DNA of 64,000 nt from Maribacter forsetii DSM 18668 (lineage in GTDB: Bacteria; Bacteroidota; Bacteroidia; Flavobacteriales; Flavobacteriaceae): positions 3,224,001 to 3,288,000 of the forward strand of contig NZ_JQLH01000001.1 in the NCBI RefSeq assembly GCF_000744105.1. Reading direction: 5' to 3'. How positions within the stretch are numbered: the first letter of the stretch is position 1; each line of letters starts with the position of its first letter. Positions 1 through 9,084 of the stretch are shown piece after piece. The position numbers and the translations under genes are program-made. The notes below the pieces were generated by a model. It was given only the letters and a program-made list of their open reading frames with translations. It had not been told where the DNA came from and did no database searches.

Positions 1-336
1 GTAGCTTCTTTAGCGGGGCTTAAAGCTTCTGGAAATAATCTTTCATACAGTGCAAGCAAATTCGCCGTGGTAGGTATGACCAAATCCGCAGCTTTGGAAT
101 ATGGTAGTAAAAATATTCGCATTAACGCGGTTTGCCCAGGTTACACACATTCTGCATTATTAGACCAACTGCTAAGCGTTAGACCTGACATGGGTGATTT
201 GCTAAAAAGAATGATCCCTATGAAGAGATTTGGTGAAGCCAATGAAATTGCAGAAGGCATTTGCTTTCTGGCTTCTGATAATTCTAAATTTATGACAGGA
301 CAAACATTAACACTAGACGGAGGAACTTCCTTATAA
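1..336 (+). CDS. Short-chain dehydrogenase/reductase, C-terminal part (cut by window edge)
   Basis: The reading frame is open from base 1, so the gene begins outside the window; only about the last 111 codons are present. An SDR catalytic signature is visible at the very start: a Ser-Ala-Ser-Lys stretch preceded by Tyr (YSASK, the YxxxK motif), then the usual NAVCPGY segment and the C-terminal GQTLTLDGGTSL ending typical of 3-oxoacyl reductase-like SDRs. The Rossmann nucleotide-binding N-terminus is not visible. It ends 5 bases before the enoyl-CoA hydratase gene, so the two are probably co-transcribed. By context it likely oxidises or reduces a 3-hydroxyacyl- or related CoA thioester; the substrate is not determinable from sequence. 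Confidence 0.85.
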   Translation, partial: VASLAGLKASGNNLSYSASKFAVVGMTKSAALEYGSKNIRINAVCPGYTHSALLDQLLSVRPDMGDLLKRMIPMKRFGEANEIAEGICFLASDNSKFMTGQTLTLDGGTSL

Positions 337-341
337 AATAT

Positions 342-1112
342 ATGAAGACATTAGAAATAACTTATAAAGACGAGTACGCTATTGTACAGATGAACCGTGG
401 AAAGGTAAACGCTATTAATGCGGAAATGGTTTCAGAAATGAGAGAAATTTTCAAAACTATAGCTGCAAATAACAAGGTAAAAGGTGTTATCCTTACTGGT
501 CAACCGCATTATTTTTCTGCAGGATTGGACTTAATTGAACTCTTTCAGTATGACAAAAATCAAATTAGCGATTTCTTCTCTGCCTTTGGTAGTTTGTATT
601 TAGAACTGGTACAATTTAAAAAACCTTTTATATCTGCTATAACCGGTTATTCTCCTGCTGGAGGATGCGTTTTAGCAGTTGCCAGCGATAATCGGTACAT
701 GGCAGATGGGGAAAAATATGTTATAGGACTCAACGAGGTTGCCGTAAATATTCAGATTAGTCAAAACCTGACAGAGGTCTATGCATTTTGGATGGGTGAC
801 GGATTAGCAAGCAGATATATTTTAGAGGGAAAATTGTTAACTGGTAAAGAAGCGCTTTCTGCCGGTTTGGTAGATGAATTGGTTCCGTTAGAAAATGTTT
901 TGGAACGTGCTGAAAAGCAAATGCGACTTTACATGAAAGCAGACCAGCAAATTTGGAGAAATACCAAAGCGAAAATACGAAAACACCTTCTTGAAAAATT
1001 AGATGTAAATGGAGAAAACTCCCTAAAAGAAGCAGCAGAACTTTGGTGGAAACCCGAAATACGAGCAAAGATGAAAGCCTATGTAGAAAGTTTTTCAAGT
1101 AAGAAAAAATAA
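342..1112 (+). CDS. Enoyl-CoA hydratase/isomerase family protein (crotonase fold)
   Basis: 256 residues, the usual length for a crotonase. The oxyanion-hole region HYFSAGLDL lies at residues 56-64 and the second backbone element GYSPAGGCVLA at 102-112, the two conserved crotonase segments. Glu132 (NEVAVN) sits where one catalytic Glu is expected; the other acid is less clear, so isomerase, hydratase or hydrolase activity cannot be separated. The family acts on acyl-CoA thioesters in fatty acid or amino acid breakdown in the cytoplasm. It starts 5 bases after the upstream SDR and is followed by two oxidoreductases, a FabG-like reductase, a MaoC hydratase and an acyl-CoA synthetase, which supports a role in acyl-CoA metabolism. 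Confidence 0.85.
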   Translation: MKTLEITYKDEYAIVQMNRGKVNAINAEMVSEMREIFKTIAANNKVKGVILTGQPHYFSAGLDLIELFQYDKNQISDFFSAFGSLYLELVQFKKPFISAITGYSPAGGCVLAVASDNRYMADGEKYVIGLNEVAVNIQISQNLTEVYAFWMGDGLASRYILEGKLLTGKEALSAGLVDELVPLENVLERAEKQMRLYMKADQQIWRNTKAKIRKHLLEKLDVNGENSLKEAAELWWKPEIRAKMKAYVESFSSKKK

Positions 1113-1184
1113 ACACTCAACGATTATAAATTAAAATCAATCAGATTCTAACTCTTATCAGATTGATCATAAAATAACTAACTC

Positions 1185-2189
1185 ATGAACAAACAATTAT
1201 TATTTGTAAAAAGACCAACAGGTGACGCAGACGCTTCTACATGGTCATTAGTGTCTAATCCTATCCCTAAAATAAAAGAAGGAGAAGTATTATTACAACA
1301 ACATTATGTCTCGCTTGACCCTGCCATGCGCGGTTGGATGAATGAAGCAAAATCATACATACCGCCTATGGAAATAAATTCGGTAATGCGAGCGGGTTCT
1401 GTTGGTCAGGTAATAGAAGCTAACAATCACCCAGAATTTAAAGTAGGTGATTATGTTGCCGGTTATGCCGGTGTGCAACAATATATTGCTACAAATGCAG
1501 ACGGCTATTACAAAGTAGACCCAAAACTGGCACCATTACCCACTTACATTGGCACTTTAGGAATGCCTGGAATGACCGCATACTTTGGCATTACAGAGGT
1601 AGGTAAATTAAAAGAAAGTGACATTGTTTTAGTTTCTGGTGCAGCCGGTGCCGTTGGTAGTATTGTTGGGCAGGTTGCTAAAATAAAAGGATGTAAAGTA
1701 GTAGGGATTGCAGGCGGTACTGATAAGTGCAAATACGTTGTTGACGAACTAGGTTTTGATGCCTGTATTGATTATAAAAATGAAGATGTTAAACAACGAT
1801 TAAAGGAAGAATGCCCTAAAGGATTAGATATCTATTTTGATAATGTTGGTGGCGAAATACTTGATATAGCCTTAGGTAGATTGCGCATGAATGCAAGAAT
1901 AGTTATTTGTGGCGCCATATCACAATACAACAACAAAACCGAAATAAAAGGACCTAGCAACTACCTATCCTTATTAGTAAACAGAGCAAGCATGACAGGT
2001 ATGGTTGTTTTTGATTATGCGGATAGATATGCTGAAGGTGCTAAAATTTTAGGTGGCTGGATGGCTCAAGGCAAACTAAAAAGTAAAGAGGACATCTACG
2101 AGGGAATTGAAAATTTTCCCGAAACCTATAGCCGTCTTTTTTCTGGTGACAAGATGGGTAAATTGGTGTTGAAAATAATAGAGGAATAA
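1185..2189 (+). CDS. NADP-dependent oxidoreductase, MDR superfamily (PTGR/CurA-like)
   Basis: 334 residues. The N-terminal catalytic half carries the YVSLDPAMRGWM segment (41-52) typical of the leukotriene B4 dehydrogenase/prostaglandin reductase and curcumin reductase branch of medium-chain dehydrogenases. The NADP-binding glycine motif is SGAAGAVGSIVGQ (151-163), followed by GIAGGTDKCKY, where Lys binds the 2'-phosphate of NADPH in this family. No zinc ligands are present, as expected. Members reduce alpha,beta-unsaturated ketones or aldehydes with NADPH. A 72-base gap separates it from the crotonase gene. The true substrate is unknown; detoxification of reactive enones from lipid oxidation is as likely as a dedicated pathway step. 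Confidence 0.85.
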   Translation: MNKQLLFVKRPTGDADASTWSLVSNPIPKIKEGEVLLQQHYVSLDPAMRGWMNEAKSYIPPMEINSVMRAGSVGQVIEANNHPEFKVGDYVAGYAGVQQYIATNADGYYKVDPKLAPLPTYIGTLGMPGMTAYFGITEVGKLKESDIVLVSGAAGAVGSIVGQVAKIKGCKVVGIAGGTDKCKYVVDELGFDACIDYKNEDVKQRLKEECPKGLDIYFDNVGGEILDIALGRLRMNARIVICGAISQYNNKTEIKGPSNYLSLLVNRASMTGMVVFDYADRYAEGAKILGGWMAQGKLKSKEDIYEGIENFPETYSRLFSGDKMGKLVLKIIEE

Positions 2190-2219
2190 ATAATAAAATA
2201 CAAGCACAAATACAAAAAT

Positions 2220-2249
2220 CAAATTCAGAAAGACAAAAGCTGAAATTTG
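2220..2249 (+). other. Small imperfect hairpin between two oxidoreductase genes
   Basis: CAAATTCAG at 2220-2228 can pair with CTGAAATTTG at 2240-2249 with one bulged base. The 105-base spacer is otherwise AT-rich without a clear promoter. It may be a weak intercistronic terminator or RNA-processing site; function is not shown. Confidence 0.3.
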
Positions 2250-2294
2250 AATTGGTAGTTGAGTTTGACTTTTAAATTTTGAATTTTAATAGGT

Positions 2295-3269
2295 ATGAAA
2301 GCAATACGGTGTAAAAAATTTGGTCCCCCCTCTTCTTTATCACTAGAAGAGGTCGATAATTTAAGTCCGAAAGCAAAAGAAGTTTTAGTAGAAGTAAAAG
2401 CATGTGGATTAAATTTTCCCGATACATTGATTATTCAAGGTCTGTATCAGTTTAAACCAGAATTACCTTTTACCCCGGGTAGTGATGTAGCCGGTATCGT
2501 TAAAGAAGTTGGCGACGGAGTCTCGCATTTAAAAGTGGGTCAAGAAGTATTTGGTTTTGTAGCACATGGTGGCTTGGCAGAAGAGGTATTAATACCTGCT
2601 AACGCATGCTTTCCAAAACCTCCCCAAATGGATTTCCCTATTGCAGCTTCATTCTTGATGGCTTACGGTACGTCATATCATGCATTAAGAGACAGAGGTA
2701 ATTTGAAAGAAGGAGAAACACTTTTGGTTTTAGGTGCCTCTGGTGGTGTAGGCTTGGCAGCTGTTGAATTAGGGAAGCTTATGGGAGCTAAGGTTATTGC
2801 AGCAGCTTCTACGGATGACAAGTTGGCTCTATGTAAAGAATATGGTGCCGATGAAATAATAAATTACACCACACAAGACCTTAAAGCTTCTATAAAGCAA
2901 TTAACAGATGGTAAAGGTGTAGATGTTATATATGACCCTGTTGGCGGAACATATTCAGAAGCCGCTTTTAGAGGTATAGCACGAAATGGCAGGTATTTAG
3001 TAGTAGGGTTTGCCGCAGGCGATATCCCTAAAATTCCGCTTAATCTTCCCCTTTTAAAAGAAGCTTCAATTGTCGGTGTTTTTTGGGGTGCATTTGCCAT
3101 GAAAGATGCTAAAGCGAATATGCAAAATACAATGGCTTTAATGAAATGGCATGCCGAAGGAAAACTAAAACCACATATCCACGCCATTTATAATTTGGAA
3201 GATACGGCCACGGCACTTGAAGAAATGACCGACAGAAAAGTGAAGGGTAAATTGATTGTTAAAACCTGA
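2295..3269 (+). CDS. NADPH:quinone oxidoreductase family protein (MDR, zinc-free)
   Basis: 324 residues. It begins MKAIRCKKFG and has the quinone oxidoreductase-type substrate segment GLNFPDTLIIQGLY (38-51), PGSDVAGIV (61-69) and the nucleotide-binding loop LGASGGVGLAAVE (146-158). The zinc-site residues of alcohol dehydrogenases are absent. The family uses NADPH to reduce quinones or alkenals, and some members act on acyl-CoA or enoyl substrates. It is the second MDR enzyme in this cluster and only distantly similar to the one before it. The gene is 79 bases upstream of the FabG-like gene on the same strand and is probably in the same operon. Confidence 0.87.
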   Translation: MKAIRCKKFGPPSSLSLEEVDNLSPKAKEVLVEVKACGLNFPDTLIIQGLYQFKPELPFTPGSDVAGIVKEVGDGVSHLKVGQEVFGFVAHGGLAEEVLIPANACFPKPPQMDFPIAASFLMAYGTSYHALRDRGNLKEGETLLVLGASGGVGLAAVELGKLMGAKVIAAASTDDKLALCKEYGADEIINYTTQDLKASIKQLTDGKGVDVIYDPVGGTYSEAAFRGIARNGRYLVVGFAAGDIPKIPLNLPLLKEASIVGVFWGAFAMKDAKANMQNTMALMKWHAEGKLKPHIHAIYNLEDTATALEEMTDRKVKGKLIVKT

Positions 3270-3347
3270 AAGAGAAAGTAACAAACAGCGAAGCATTCTT
3301 AACATAACAATTCTATTAACAATATAAGAATAACGAAACAGAACATC

Positions 3348-4085
3348 ATGAGATTAGAAAACAAAATAGCAGTAGTAACAGGCGGTTCTAGAGGAATAGG
3401 ACAAGCAATATCAGAACTTTTTGCAAAAGAAGGTGCAACCGTAATAATAGTTGATTTATTGCCGGAAGGACAAACCGTAGCAGATGATATTAACGCTAGT
3501 GGCGGTAAAGCAGAATTTCACGCCGTGTCAGTTACAGACAAAAAGGCTATTGAAAGTCTTTTTGCATCTATAAACGAAAAGCACGGAAAACTGGATATAT
3601 TAATTAATAATGCAGGAATTACAAGAGATAAAACTCTTGAAAAAATGAGTGAAGAAGAATTTGATTCTGTAGTAAACGTAAATCTAAAAGGAGTCTTTTT
3701 GTGTACCCAGGCCGCAGCACCTTATATGAAAGCCAATAAATATGGTAGAATAGTAAGTGCAGCTTCTAATGTTGGTTTAAGGGGGAATTTTGGTCAAACC
3801 AATTATGCCGCAACAAAGGCAGGAGTAATTGCAATGTCAAAAACATGGACTATGGAACTTGGTAAACATGGGATAACAGCCAATGCAATTGCGCCTGGTT
3901 TCACCATGACAGACATGGTTGCCAAAATACCAAAAGAACATTTTGCTGCAATTGAAGCAAGTATACCGTTAAAGACCGTTGCACAGCCAATTGATATTGC
4001 TTATGGATATCTATACCTAGCATCAGACGAGGCTAGGTTTGTTTCAGGAATTTGTTTAACGATAGATGGTGGAACTTCAAGATAA
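3348..4085 (+). CDS. fabG: 3-oxoacyl-[ACP/CoA] reductase, SDR family (FabG-like)
   Basis: 245 residues, full-length classical SDR. Visible: cofactor loop TGGSRGIGQA (11-20), NNAG (87-90), and the catalytic set Ser140, Tyr153 and Lys157 (YAATK), followed by a typical GGTSR C-terminus. FabG enzymes reduce 3-ketoacyl-ACP; in acyl-CoA clusters paralogues act on acetoacetyl-CoA or other 3-ketoacyl-CoA. This is more likely a pathway paralogue than the housekeeping fatty acid synthesis gene, because it sits beside a MaoC hydratase and an acyl-CoA synthetase and not with acpP or fabF. The stop codon is 4 bases before the MaoC start, indicating tight translational coupling. Confidence 0.85.
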   Translation: MRLENKIAVVTGGSRGIGQAISELFAKEGATVIIVDLLPEGQTVADDINASGGKAEFHAVSVTDKKAIESLFASINEKHGKLDILINNAGITRDKTLEKMSEEEFDSVVNVNLKGVFLCTQAAAPYMKANKYGRIVSAASNVGLRGNFGQTNYAATKAGVIAMSKTWTMELGKHGITANAIAPGFTMTDMVAKIPKEHFAAIEASIPLKTVAQPIDIAYGYLYLASDEARFVSGICLTIDGGTSR

Positions 4086-4089
4086 TAAC

Positions 4090-4554
4090 ATGGCAAAATT
4101 AGAGATAGAGGATTTTAAGGTATTTAGAACATTAGAAGGCAAACCACTTCCTGAAGGTGATTGGATGATAGTAACCCAAGAAATGATCAACGATTTCGCA
4201 AAAGCGACCGGTGACCATCAATGGATTCATGTAGATGTTGAAAAAGCTACCAAGTACTCCCCTTTTAAAAAACCTGTTGCACATGGTTTTATGTCGATTT
4301 CTATGCTTTCAAAAATGTTAGAAGATCTTATTTCGGTAAAGTCAGTTAAAATGGGTGTTAATTACGGATTGAATAAAGTTCGGTTTCCTAGTCCCGTATT
4401 GGTTGATAGCCGCCTTCGATTAGTAGGCAATATTGCCAACATTGAAGAATACGGCGATAACGGATTAAAAGTTACATGGAACTGTACCGTTGAAATTGAA
4501 GGTTCAGAAAAACCAGCCTGTGTAGCAGAATTTATCAGTCTTATGTTCTCATAA
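4090..4554 (+). CDS. MaoC-like (R)-specific enoyl-CoA hydratase
   Basis: 154 residues, the size of a single hot-dog hydratase. Asp42 and His47 in the segment TGDHQWIHVD are the catalytic pair of R-hydratases (PhaJ type), followed by KKPVAHGFM. A longer frame opens at 4066, but that would overlap the end of the fabG gene by 20 bases. The ATG at 4090, 4 bases after the fabG stop, gives the normal family N-terminus MAKLEIEDF. The enzyme hydrates trans-2-enoyl-CoA to (R)-3-hydroxyacyl-CoA, matching the stereochemistry used by the preceding FabG-type reductase. No polymer synthase is visible in the window, so a PHA pathway is not supported. Confidence 0.87.
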   Translation: MAKLEIEDFKVFRTLEGKPLPEGDWMIVTQEMINDFAKATGDHQWIHVDVEKATKYSPFKKPVAHGFMSISMLSKMLEDLISVKSVKMGVNYGLNKVRFPSPVLVDSRLRLVGNIANIEEYGDNGLKVTWNCTVEIEGSEKPACVAEFISLMFS

Positions 4555-4634
4555 GACCTTAATAATCATAGTTATGTAAATAAAATCTCTTGTAAATTTT
4601 TCGTATTTTAAACTAGCAAAAACAAACAGAAGCA

Positions 4635-6458
4635 ATGACCAGACTCTTTGATCTTTTATACCATCAACTTGAAAATCATCCTTTAGAAAATTCCATAAAT
4701 GGTCGAGATGCCTCTGGAAAATGGAAATCGTATAGTTCGCAAGAAGTTAAAGAAACTGCCGAAAATATGGCATCAGGATTATTAAATCTTGGTCTAAAAC
4801 CAGGCGATAAAGTTGCTTTAGTTGTTTATAAAAATAGACCGGAATGGATGATTTTAGATTTTGCTATGCAAATGGCAGGTATCATAAGTATTCCCTTATA
4901 CCCTACTATTAGTGTTGGCGAATATGAATATATTTTAAACGAAGCGGAGGTAAAAGTAGCTTTTTGCGGTGGCGGAGATTTATATAGCAAATTAAATGCA
5001 ACACGAAAAAGTGTAGTCACCCTTGAGCACATTTATACATTAGATAAGCAATCTAATATTCCGTATTGGGAAGACGTATTTGACAATTCTCATATTACCG
5101 AAATAGAAAAAATTAAAAGCGGGATTACAAATGAAGATCTAGCAACCATTATTTATACCTCCGGTACCACAGGAAACCCAAAAGGGGTTATGCTATCGCA
5201 CAAAAACATAATGCACATAGTTCTAAACACTTCTCCTCATTTACAAGCGAAACCAGGAGACAATGTATTAAGTTTTTTACCCTTGTGCCATATCTACGAA
5301 CGCTCTGTTTCATTTGTGTACTATTACAAAAGTGCTAAAATATTTTTTGCTGGCACCGACAATCTAAGTGGTCCTGAAGGTGACTTAGCTGCAGTTAAAC
5401 CTGCAACATTCACTACTGTCCCTAGATTGCTAGAAAAAATTTACGAGGCTATTTACAACAAAGGATTGGCATTAGATGGTACAAAAAAGAAGCTATTCTT
5501 TTGGGCTTTGTCATTGACCGATGATTATGAACTAAATCAAAAATTATCTTTTGTTTCCAAACTAAAATGGAAAATTGCCGATAAATTGATTTTCTCTAAA
5601 TGGCGAGATGCCCTTGGAGGAAATGTAAAAGCAGTAGTTACAGGTGCTGCTCCTTGCCCAGTTAAGGTTATGCGTGTTTTTTGTGCTGCCGGTATACCTA
5701 TTCGTGAAGGATATGGACTAACAGAAACTTCACCTACTTTAAGTGTAAATACTATGGAACCAGATGGAGCCCTTTTAGGTTCTGCAGGTCCGCTCATTGA
5801 TGGTATAGAAATATTAATAGACCAAGAAGATGGGGATTATAGAGAAGGCGAAGGAGAAATTTTAGCCCATGGACCAAATGTTATGATGGGGTATTACAAA
5901 AAACCAGAAGTCAATACTCAAGTTTTTTGCGAAAAAGATGGCAAACGTTGGTTTCGCACAGGTGATATTGGTACGCTAGTAAAAGGACCAACGGGACGAG
6001 AATTTTTAAAAATTACTGACAGAAAGAAAGAATTACTCAAAACTTCTGGTGGTAAATATGTTGCACCGGCACCTATTGAAAATAGAATAAAAGAGGAGTT
6101 TTTGGTAGAACAAATGATGGTTATTGGTGATAAACAAAAATTTGTATCCGCTTTGATTGTCCCTGCAGAGGAAGCATTGAAAAGCTACTGCCATAAAAAG
6201 GATATTCCTTGGATCAGTTTAGATGAAATAGCAAAGCACCCCAAGGTACTAAAGCGATATCAAAAAATAATTGATAAATACAACCCTGAATTTAGCCATG
6301 TAGAACAAATTAAAAAATTTAAACTTATTGCTCGTGAATGGCTACCAGTACATGCAGATGGTGCAGCTGCAGAATTGACACCTACCCTTAAATTAAAGCG
6401 TAGGGTCATAAGAGAGAAGTTTAGCACTGAGATTATGGATATTTATGCTGAACAATAG
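4635..6458 (+). CDS. Long-chain acyl-CoA synthetase (AMP-forming)
   Basis: 607 residues, the usual length for bacterial long-chain fatty acid:CoA ligases of the FadD15/ACSL-like type. The AMP-binding signature TIIYTSGTTGNPKGVMLSH spans 171-189, the adenylation motif EGYGLTET is near 357, FRTGDIG near 440 and the C-terminal hinge with DRKKELLKTSGGKY near 461-474. It activates fatty acids with ATP to acyl-adenylate and then to acyl-CoA in the cytoplasm or at the inner membrane. It is the last gene of the forward-strand acyl-CoA cluster, 80 bases after the MaoC gene; that gap may hold its own promoter, but no exact consensus is seen. Confidence 0.9.
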   Translation: MTRLFDLLYHQLENHPLENSINGRDASGKWKSYSSQEVKETAENMASGLLNLGLKPGDKVALVVYKNRPEWMILDFAMQMAGIISIPLYPTISVGEYEYILNEAEVKVAFCGGGDLYSKLNATRKSVVTLEHIYTLDKQSNIPYWEDVFDNSHITEIEKIKSGITNEDLATIIYTSGTTGNPKGVMLSHKNIMHIVLNTSPHLQAKPGDNVLSFLPLCHIYERSVSFVYYYKSAKIFFAGTDNLSGPEGDLAAVKPATFTTVPRLLEKIYEAIYNKGLALDGTKKKLFFWALSLTDDYELNQKLSFVSKLKWKIADKLIFSKWRDALGGNVKAVVTGAAPCPVKVMRVFCAAGIPIREGYGLTETSPTLSVNTMEPDGALLGSAGPLIDGIEILIDQEDGDYREGEGEILAHGPNVMMGYYKKPEVNTQVFCEKDGKRWFRTGDIGTLVKGPTGREFLKITDRKKELLKTSGGKYVAPAPIENRIKEEFLVEQMMVIGDKQKFVSALIVPAEEALKSYCHKKDIPWISLDEIAKHPKVLKRYQKIIDKYNPEFSHVEQIKKFKLIAREWLPVHADGAAAELTPTLKLKRRVIREKFSTEIMDIYAEQ

Positions 6459-6493
6459 AAAAACAAAGAATCAACCTTCGTTACAGAAAATTT

Positions 6494-6518
6494 GTAGTTC
6501 ATGTTTTAATTGAACTAC
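6494..6518 (+). terminator. Hairpin downstream of the acyl-CoA cluster (possible terminator)
   Basis: GTAGTTCA (6494-6501) and TGAACTAC (6511-6518) form a perfect 8-bp stem with a 9-base loop, 35 bases after the synthetase stop. No U-tract follows directly, so this is a weak or factor-assisted terminator candidate. The rest of 6459-6665 shows no other recognisable element. Confidence 0.35.
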
Positions 6519-6665
6519 GCTAATCTTTATGGGAATTTTTTAATTACCATTATTTCATTAGCAATGTCAGGTATAGTTTAAGCTTTTAAACGTCTACACT
6601 TAACCGGTTTTAGCGGATATCTGCACTTATTTTACAAATAATACACAGACTTCCTTACAAATGAA

Positions 6666-6700
6666 AAAACCCTCGCAAATCAAATGATTTACGAGGGTAA
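6666..6700 (-). terminator. Intrinsic terminator of the tRNA genes
   Basis: Read on the minus strand, ACCCTCG pairs with CGAGGGT around a near-perfect AAATCA/TGATTT inner stem and is followed by TTTTTTC. It lies just downstream of tRNA-Pro in the minus-strand direction, so it should end the tRNA transcript. Confidence 0.8.
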
Positions 6701-6707
6701 TTAAAAT

Positions 6708-6785
6708 TGGTCGGGGTGGCAGGATTCGAACCTGCGACCTCCGCGTCCCAAACGCGGCGCGATAACCGGGCTACGCTACACCCCG
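6708..6785 (-). tRNA. tRNA-Pro (TGG anticodon)
   Basis: Read on the minus strand: acceptor stem CGGGGTG with CACCCCG, T arm with GGTTCGAATCC, and anticodon loop TTTGGGA giving anticodon TGG. The prolyl tRNA signature pair C1-G72 with discriminator A is present, and CCA is encoded at 6710-6708. It follows tRNA-Ser by 39 bases and both probably share one transcript. Confidence 0.93.
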
Positions 6786-6824
6786 AATTGGTTATCAAAA
6801 AATATGTCTCTCAACATATTGTTG

Positions 6825-6913
6825 CGGAGAGACAGGGATTCGAACCCTGGGTAAATGTTTCCACCTACGACGATTTAGCAAACCGCTCCTTTCGGCCACT
6901 CAGGCACCTCTCC
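6825..6913 (-). tRNA. tRNA-Ser (GCT anticodon)
   Basis: Read on the minus strand: acceptor GGAGAGG paired with TCTCTCC (one G-T pair), discriminator G, and anticodon loop TTGCTAA giving GCT. A long variable arm is present, as in all serine tRNAs. The T arm has GGTTCGAATCC. The CCA end is not fully encoded (CAA follows). The gene is 112 bases downstream of the HD phosphohydrolase gene on the same strand. Confidence 0.93.
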
Positions 6914-7025
6914 AGTAATTCTTCAATGAACTGTTGCTCTAAATAGCGGATGCAAATGTAGTAAGTATTACTGATTATACACAACTATTTTTAATGTTTT
7001 TTTTCAATAAAAAAATACATCCCTG

Positions 7026-9062
7026 TTACTCAGGATATTCCACTCGCAAATGATAAATATTTATGAGCTTTTGTTTGAATATTTTCTTGATTGTTTCTAT
7101 TTCTTTGAACGTAATGTCTGCATTCAAAAATTGATTTGCCTTCATTTGACCCGAAATTATTTTATCAACGAACTCATCAATAATTAAAAAAGTAGGATTC
7201 TTTAAACTCTTTGATGCCGCTTCTACAGAATCTGCCATCATTAATATTGCAGTCTCTCTAGAGAATGGCAACGGACCAGGATACCTAAAATCCTCTTCAT
7301 TTACCTCTTCTTCTAATTCTTTCTGTTTCTTGTAGAAATAAAATACCAATGTGGTACCATGGTGAGAACGTATAAAATCTATAATACGATCAGGTATATT
7401 ATTCTTTCTAGCTATCTCTATTCCCTTTATGACATGATTTATTATAATACGCGCACTGTCTTTAGGACTAAGCTCATCATGCGGATTCACATTTGTCACC
7501 TGGTTCTCCGTAAAGTAAGTAGGATCGTTCATTTTACCAATATCATGGTATAAAGCCCCTACCCTGACCAACATAGCGTTTGCTCCAATTTCATTAGCAG
7601 CTGCTTCAGCTAAATTGGCGACCTGTAACGAATGATGAAAAGTTCCTGGTGCCTTGTTAGATAATTCCTTTAAAAGCTTAGAATTGGTATCTGACAACTC
7701 CAATAACGACACATCTGACACCAGCCCAAAAACTTTCTCATAGATATATATTAAAGGCTGTACAAAAAGGGTAATCATACCATTTAACAGAAAAAGCCCC
7801 AATGTGTACCATTCAATATCACTTAAGTCTCCTTCGTGTATGGTATGAAAAGCTAAATATCCAATAATATAAATCAATGTTATTTGACCAACACTAACAA
7901 ATAGGTTTGCTCTTTTATACAGTTCTGATACCGTCAAAATTGTAACTATACCTGTAATTATCTGAAGAAATATATACTCAAAACTATTGGGTACTACAAA
8001 ACCTAAAATCAGTATCGTCAATACATGTACAAACAATCCTAATCTAGCATCAAAAAACGTTTTTAAGATTAGCGGAAGTATACATAACGGCACAACAAAC
8101 ACTAATTGATCATTGTACTTTATAACCATAGTGGTAATAAATACCATCAATAAAATATTGAAAAATATAAAAGTGACCTTTACATTATTATCATAAACGG
8201 TTCTTCGGTATTTTTTCAAAAACAAGAACAACATAATAAGTACTAGTGCAACCAGAACAGTATACCCTATCAATATATAATAATAGTTATTTGCTGTCCA
8301 TAACTCAGATTCGTATTCAGATTTTAACGATTCTAATATCTTAAGGTTTTCCGCTTCTACAACTTCCCCTTTAGCAATGATCAATCTTCCTTGATCTACC
8401 GTTCCCCTTGTATATGACAATTTGGACAATGCCTCTGCCCTAGCTTTTTGGGTTAGACTATTATCAAAACTTACATTGGGAGCAATAATATCAAAAAAAA
8501 GTGCTTGAGTTTCTTTCTCAAAAGCAGATAAATTATTCTCTGCAAGAACTTTACTTACCAAGTTGTTAATTTCGTTTACCCTATAGAAATCTGAAACCCT
8601 AACTTTTCTTGCTTCATTATCTTTAACCAAATAAATATAACTCCGCTGAATTTGCTTTCCGTTATTTTGCAAAATACCCTTGGCGTACACCGAATCTAAC
8701 ACCACTTTTGAAAAGTATTTTAAACGTGATTTTTGATTTTCCCCAAGTGCGGCTCTATCCCATTTATTTTCAAATTTTTGCTCAAATTCTTTTGCAACAT
8801 TACTCACCTCAGCCTGATCATACCTATAATATGGCAACTGATTACTTTCTATTACTTGTTTTTCTTTCGCTATTTCTGCATCGGTTTTTTGAATGGAAAA
8901 ATCGAAAGGCGCATATAGATTTTCAAACTGCCAAGGTTTCCCTTTTTGAAATTCGTACTTGAACTTTCCTCCCTTAGGCAAGAAAAACACAATAAATGCA
9001 ACTGCTACAAAATAGAGTATATACTTGAATATGAGCGATTGCTGTTTGTAAAGATTATCCAA
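7026..9062 (-). CDS. 7TM-HD membrane phosphohydrolase (PgpH/YqfF family)
   Basis: 678 residues. One N-terminal membrane helix (about 12-28) is followed by an extracytoplasmic 7TM-HDED-type region (about 35-255), a block of several membrane helices (about 262-445) and a cytoplasmic HD domain (about 460-640). HD metal-binding residues are visible in HHSLQVANLAE near 474 and HDIGK near 505. The architecture matches PgpH, which hydrolyses cyclic di-AMP to pApA in Firmicutes; many Bacteroidetes carry this form. The second messenger used here is inferred, not shown. An exact TATTTTTG box about 25 bases upstream suggests its own promoter. The two tRNAs lie downstream on the same strand. Confidence 0.85.
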   Translation of the reverse strand: MDNLYKQQSLIFKYILYFVAVAFIVFFLPKGGKFKYEFQKGKPWQFENLYAPFDFSIQKTDAEIAKEKQVIESNQLPYYRYDQAEVSNVAKEFEQKFENKWDRAALGENQKSRLKYFSKVVLDSVYAKGILQNNGKQIQRSYIYLVKDNEARKVRVSDFYRVNEINNLVSKVLAENNLSAFEKETQALFFDIIAPNVSFDNSLTQKARAEALSKLSYTRGTVDQGRLIIAKGEVVEAENLKILESLKSEYESELWTANNYYYILIGYTVLVALVLIMLFLFLKKYRRTVYDNNVKVTFIFFNILLMVFITTMVIKYNDQLVFVVPLCILPLILKTFFDARLGLFVHVLTILILGFVVPNSFEYIFLQIITGIVTILTVSELYKRANLFVSVGQITLIYIIGYLAFHTIHEGDLSDIEWYTLGLFLLNGMITLFVQPLIYIYEKVFGLVSDVSLLELSDTNSKLLKELSNKAPGTFHHSLQVANLAEAAANEIGANAMLVRVGALYHDIGKMNDPTYFTENQVTNVNPHDELSPKDSARIIINHVIKGIEIARKNNIPDRIIDFIRSHHGTTLVFYFYKKQKELEEEVNEEDFRYPGPLPFSRETAILMMADSVEAASKSLKNPTFLIIDEFVDKIISGQMKANQFLNADITFKEIETIKKIFKQKLINIYHLRVEYPE

Positions 9063-9084
9063 AAGAAAATTGTATTAGGTTCTT

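Noticed and set aside
1136..1167. Seven-base inverted repeat with 18-base loop and ATCAGATT direct repeat before the PTGR-like gene
   Set aside because: Short and AT-rich with a long loop; expected by chance in such spacers.
4066..4089. Upstream start for the MaoC gene at 4066
   Set aside because: It would overlap fabG and add eight residues not typical of the family; the ATG at 4090 fits better.
6707..6946. 79-aa ORF across the tRNA genes
   Set aside because: It overlaps tRNA-Pro and tRNA-Ser entirely and results from their conserved sequence.
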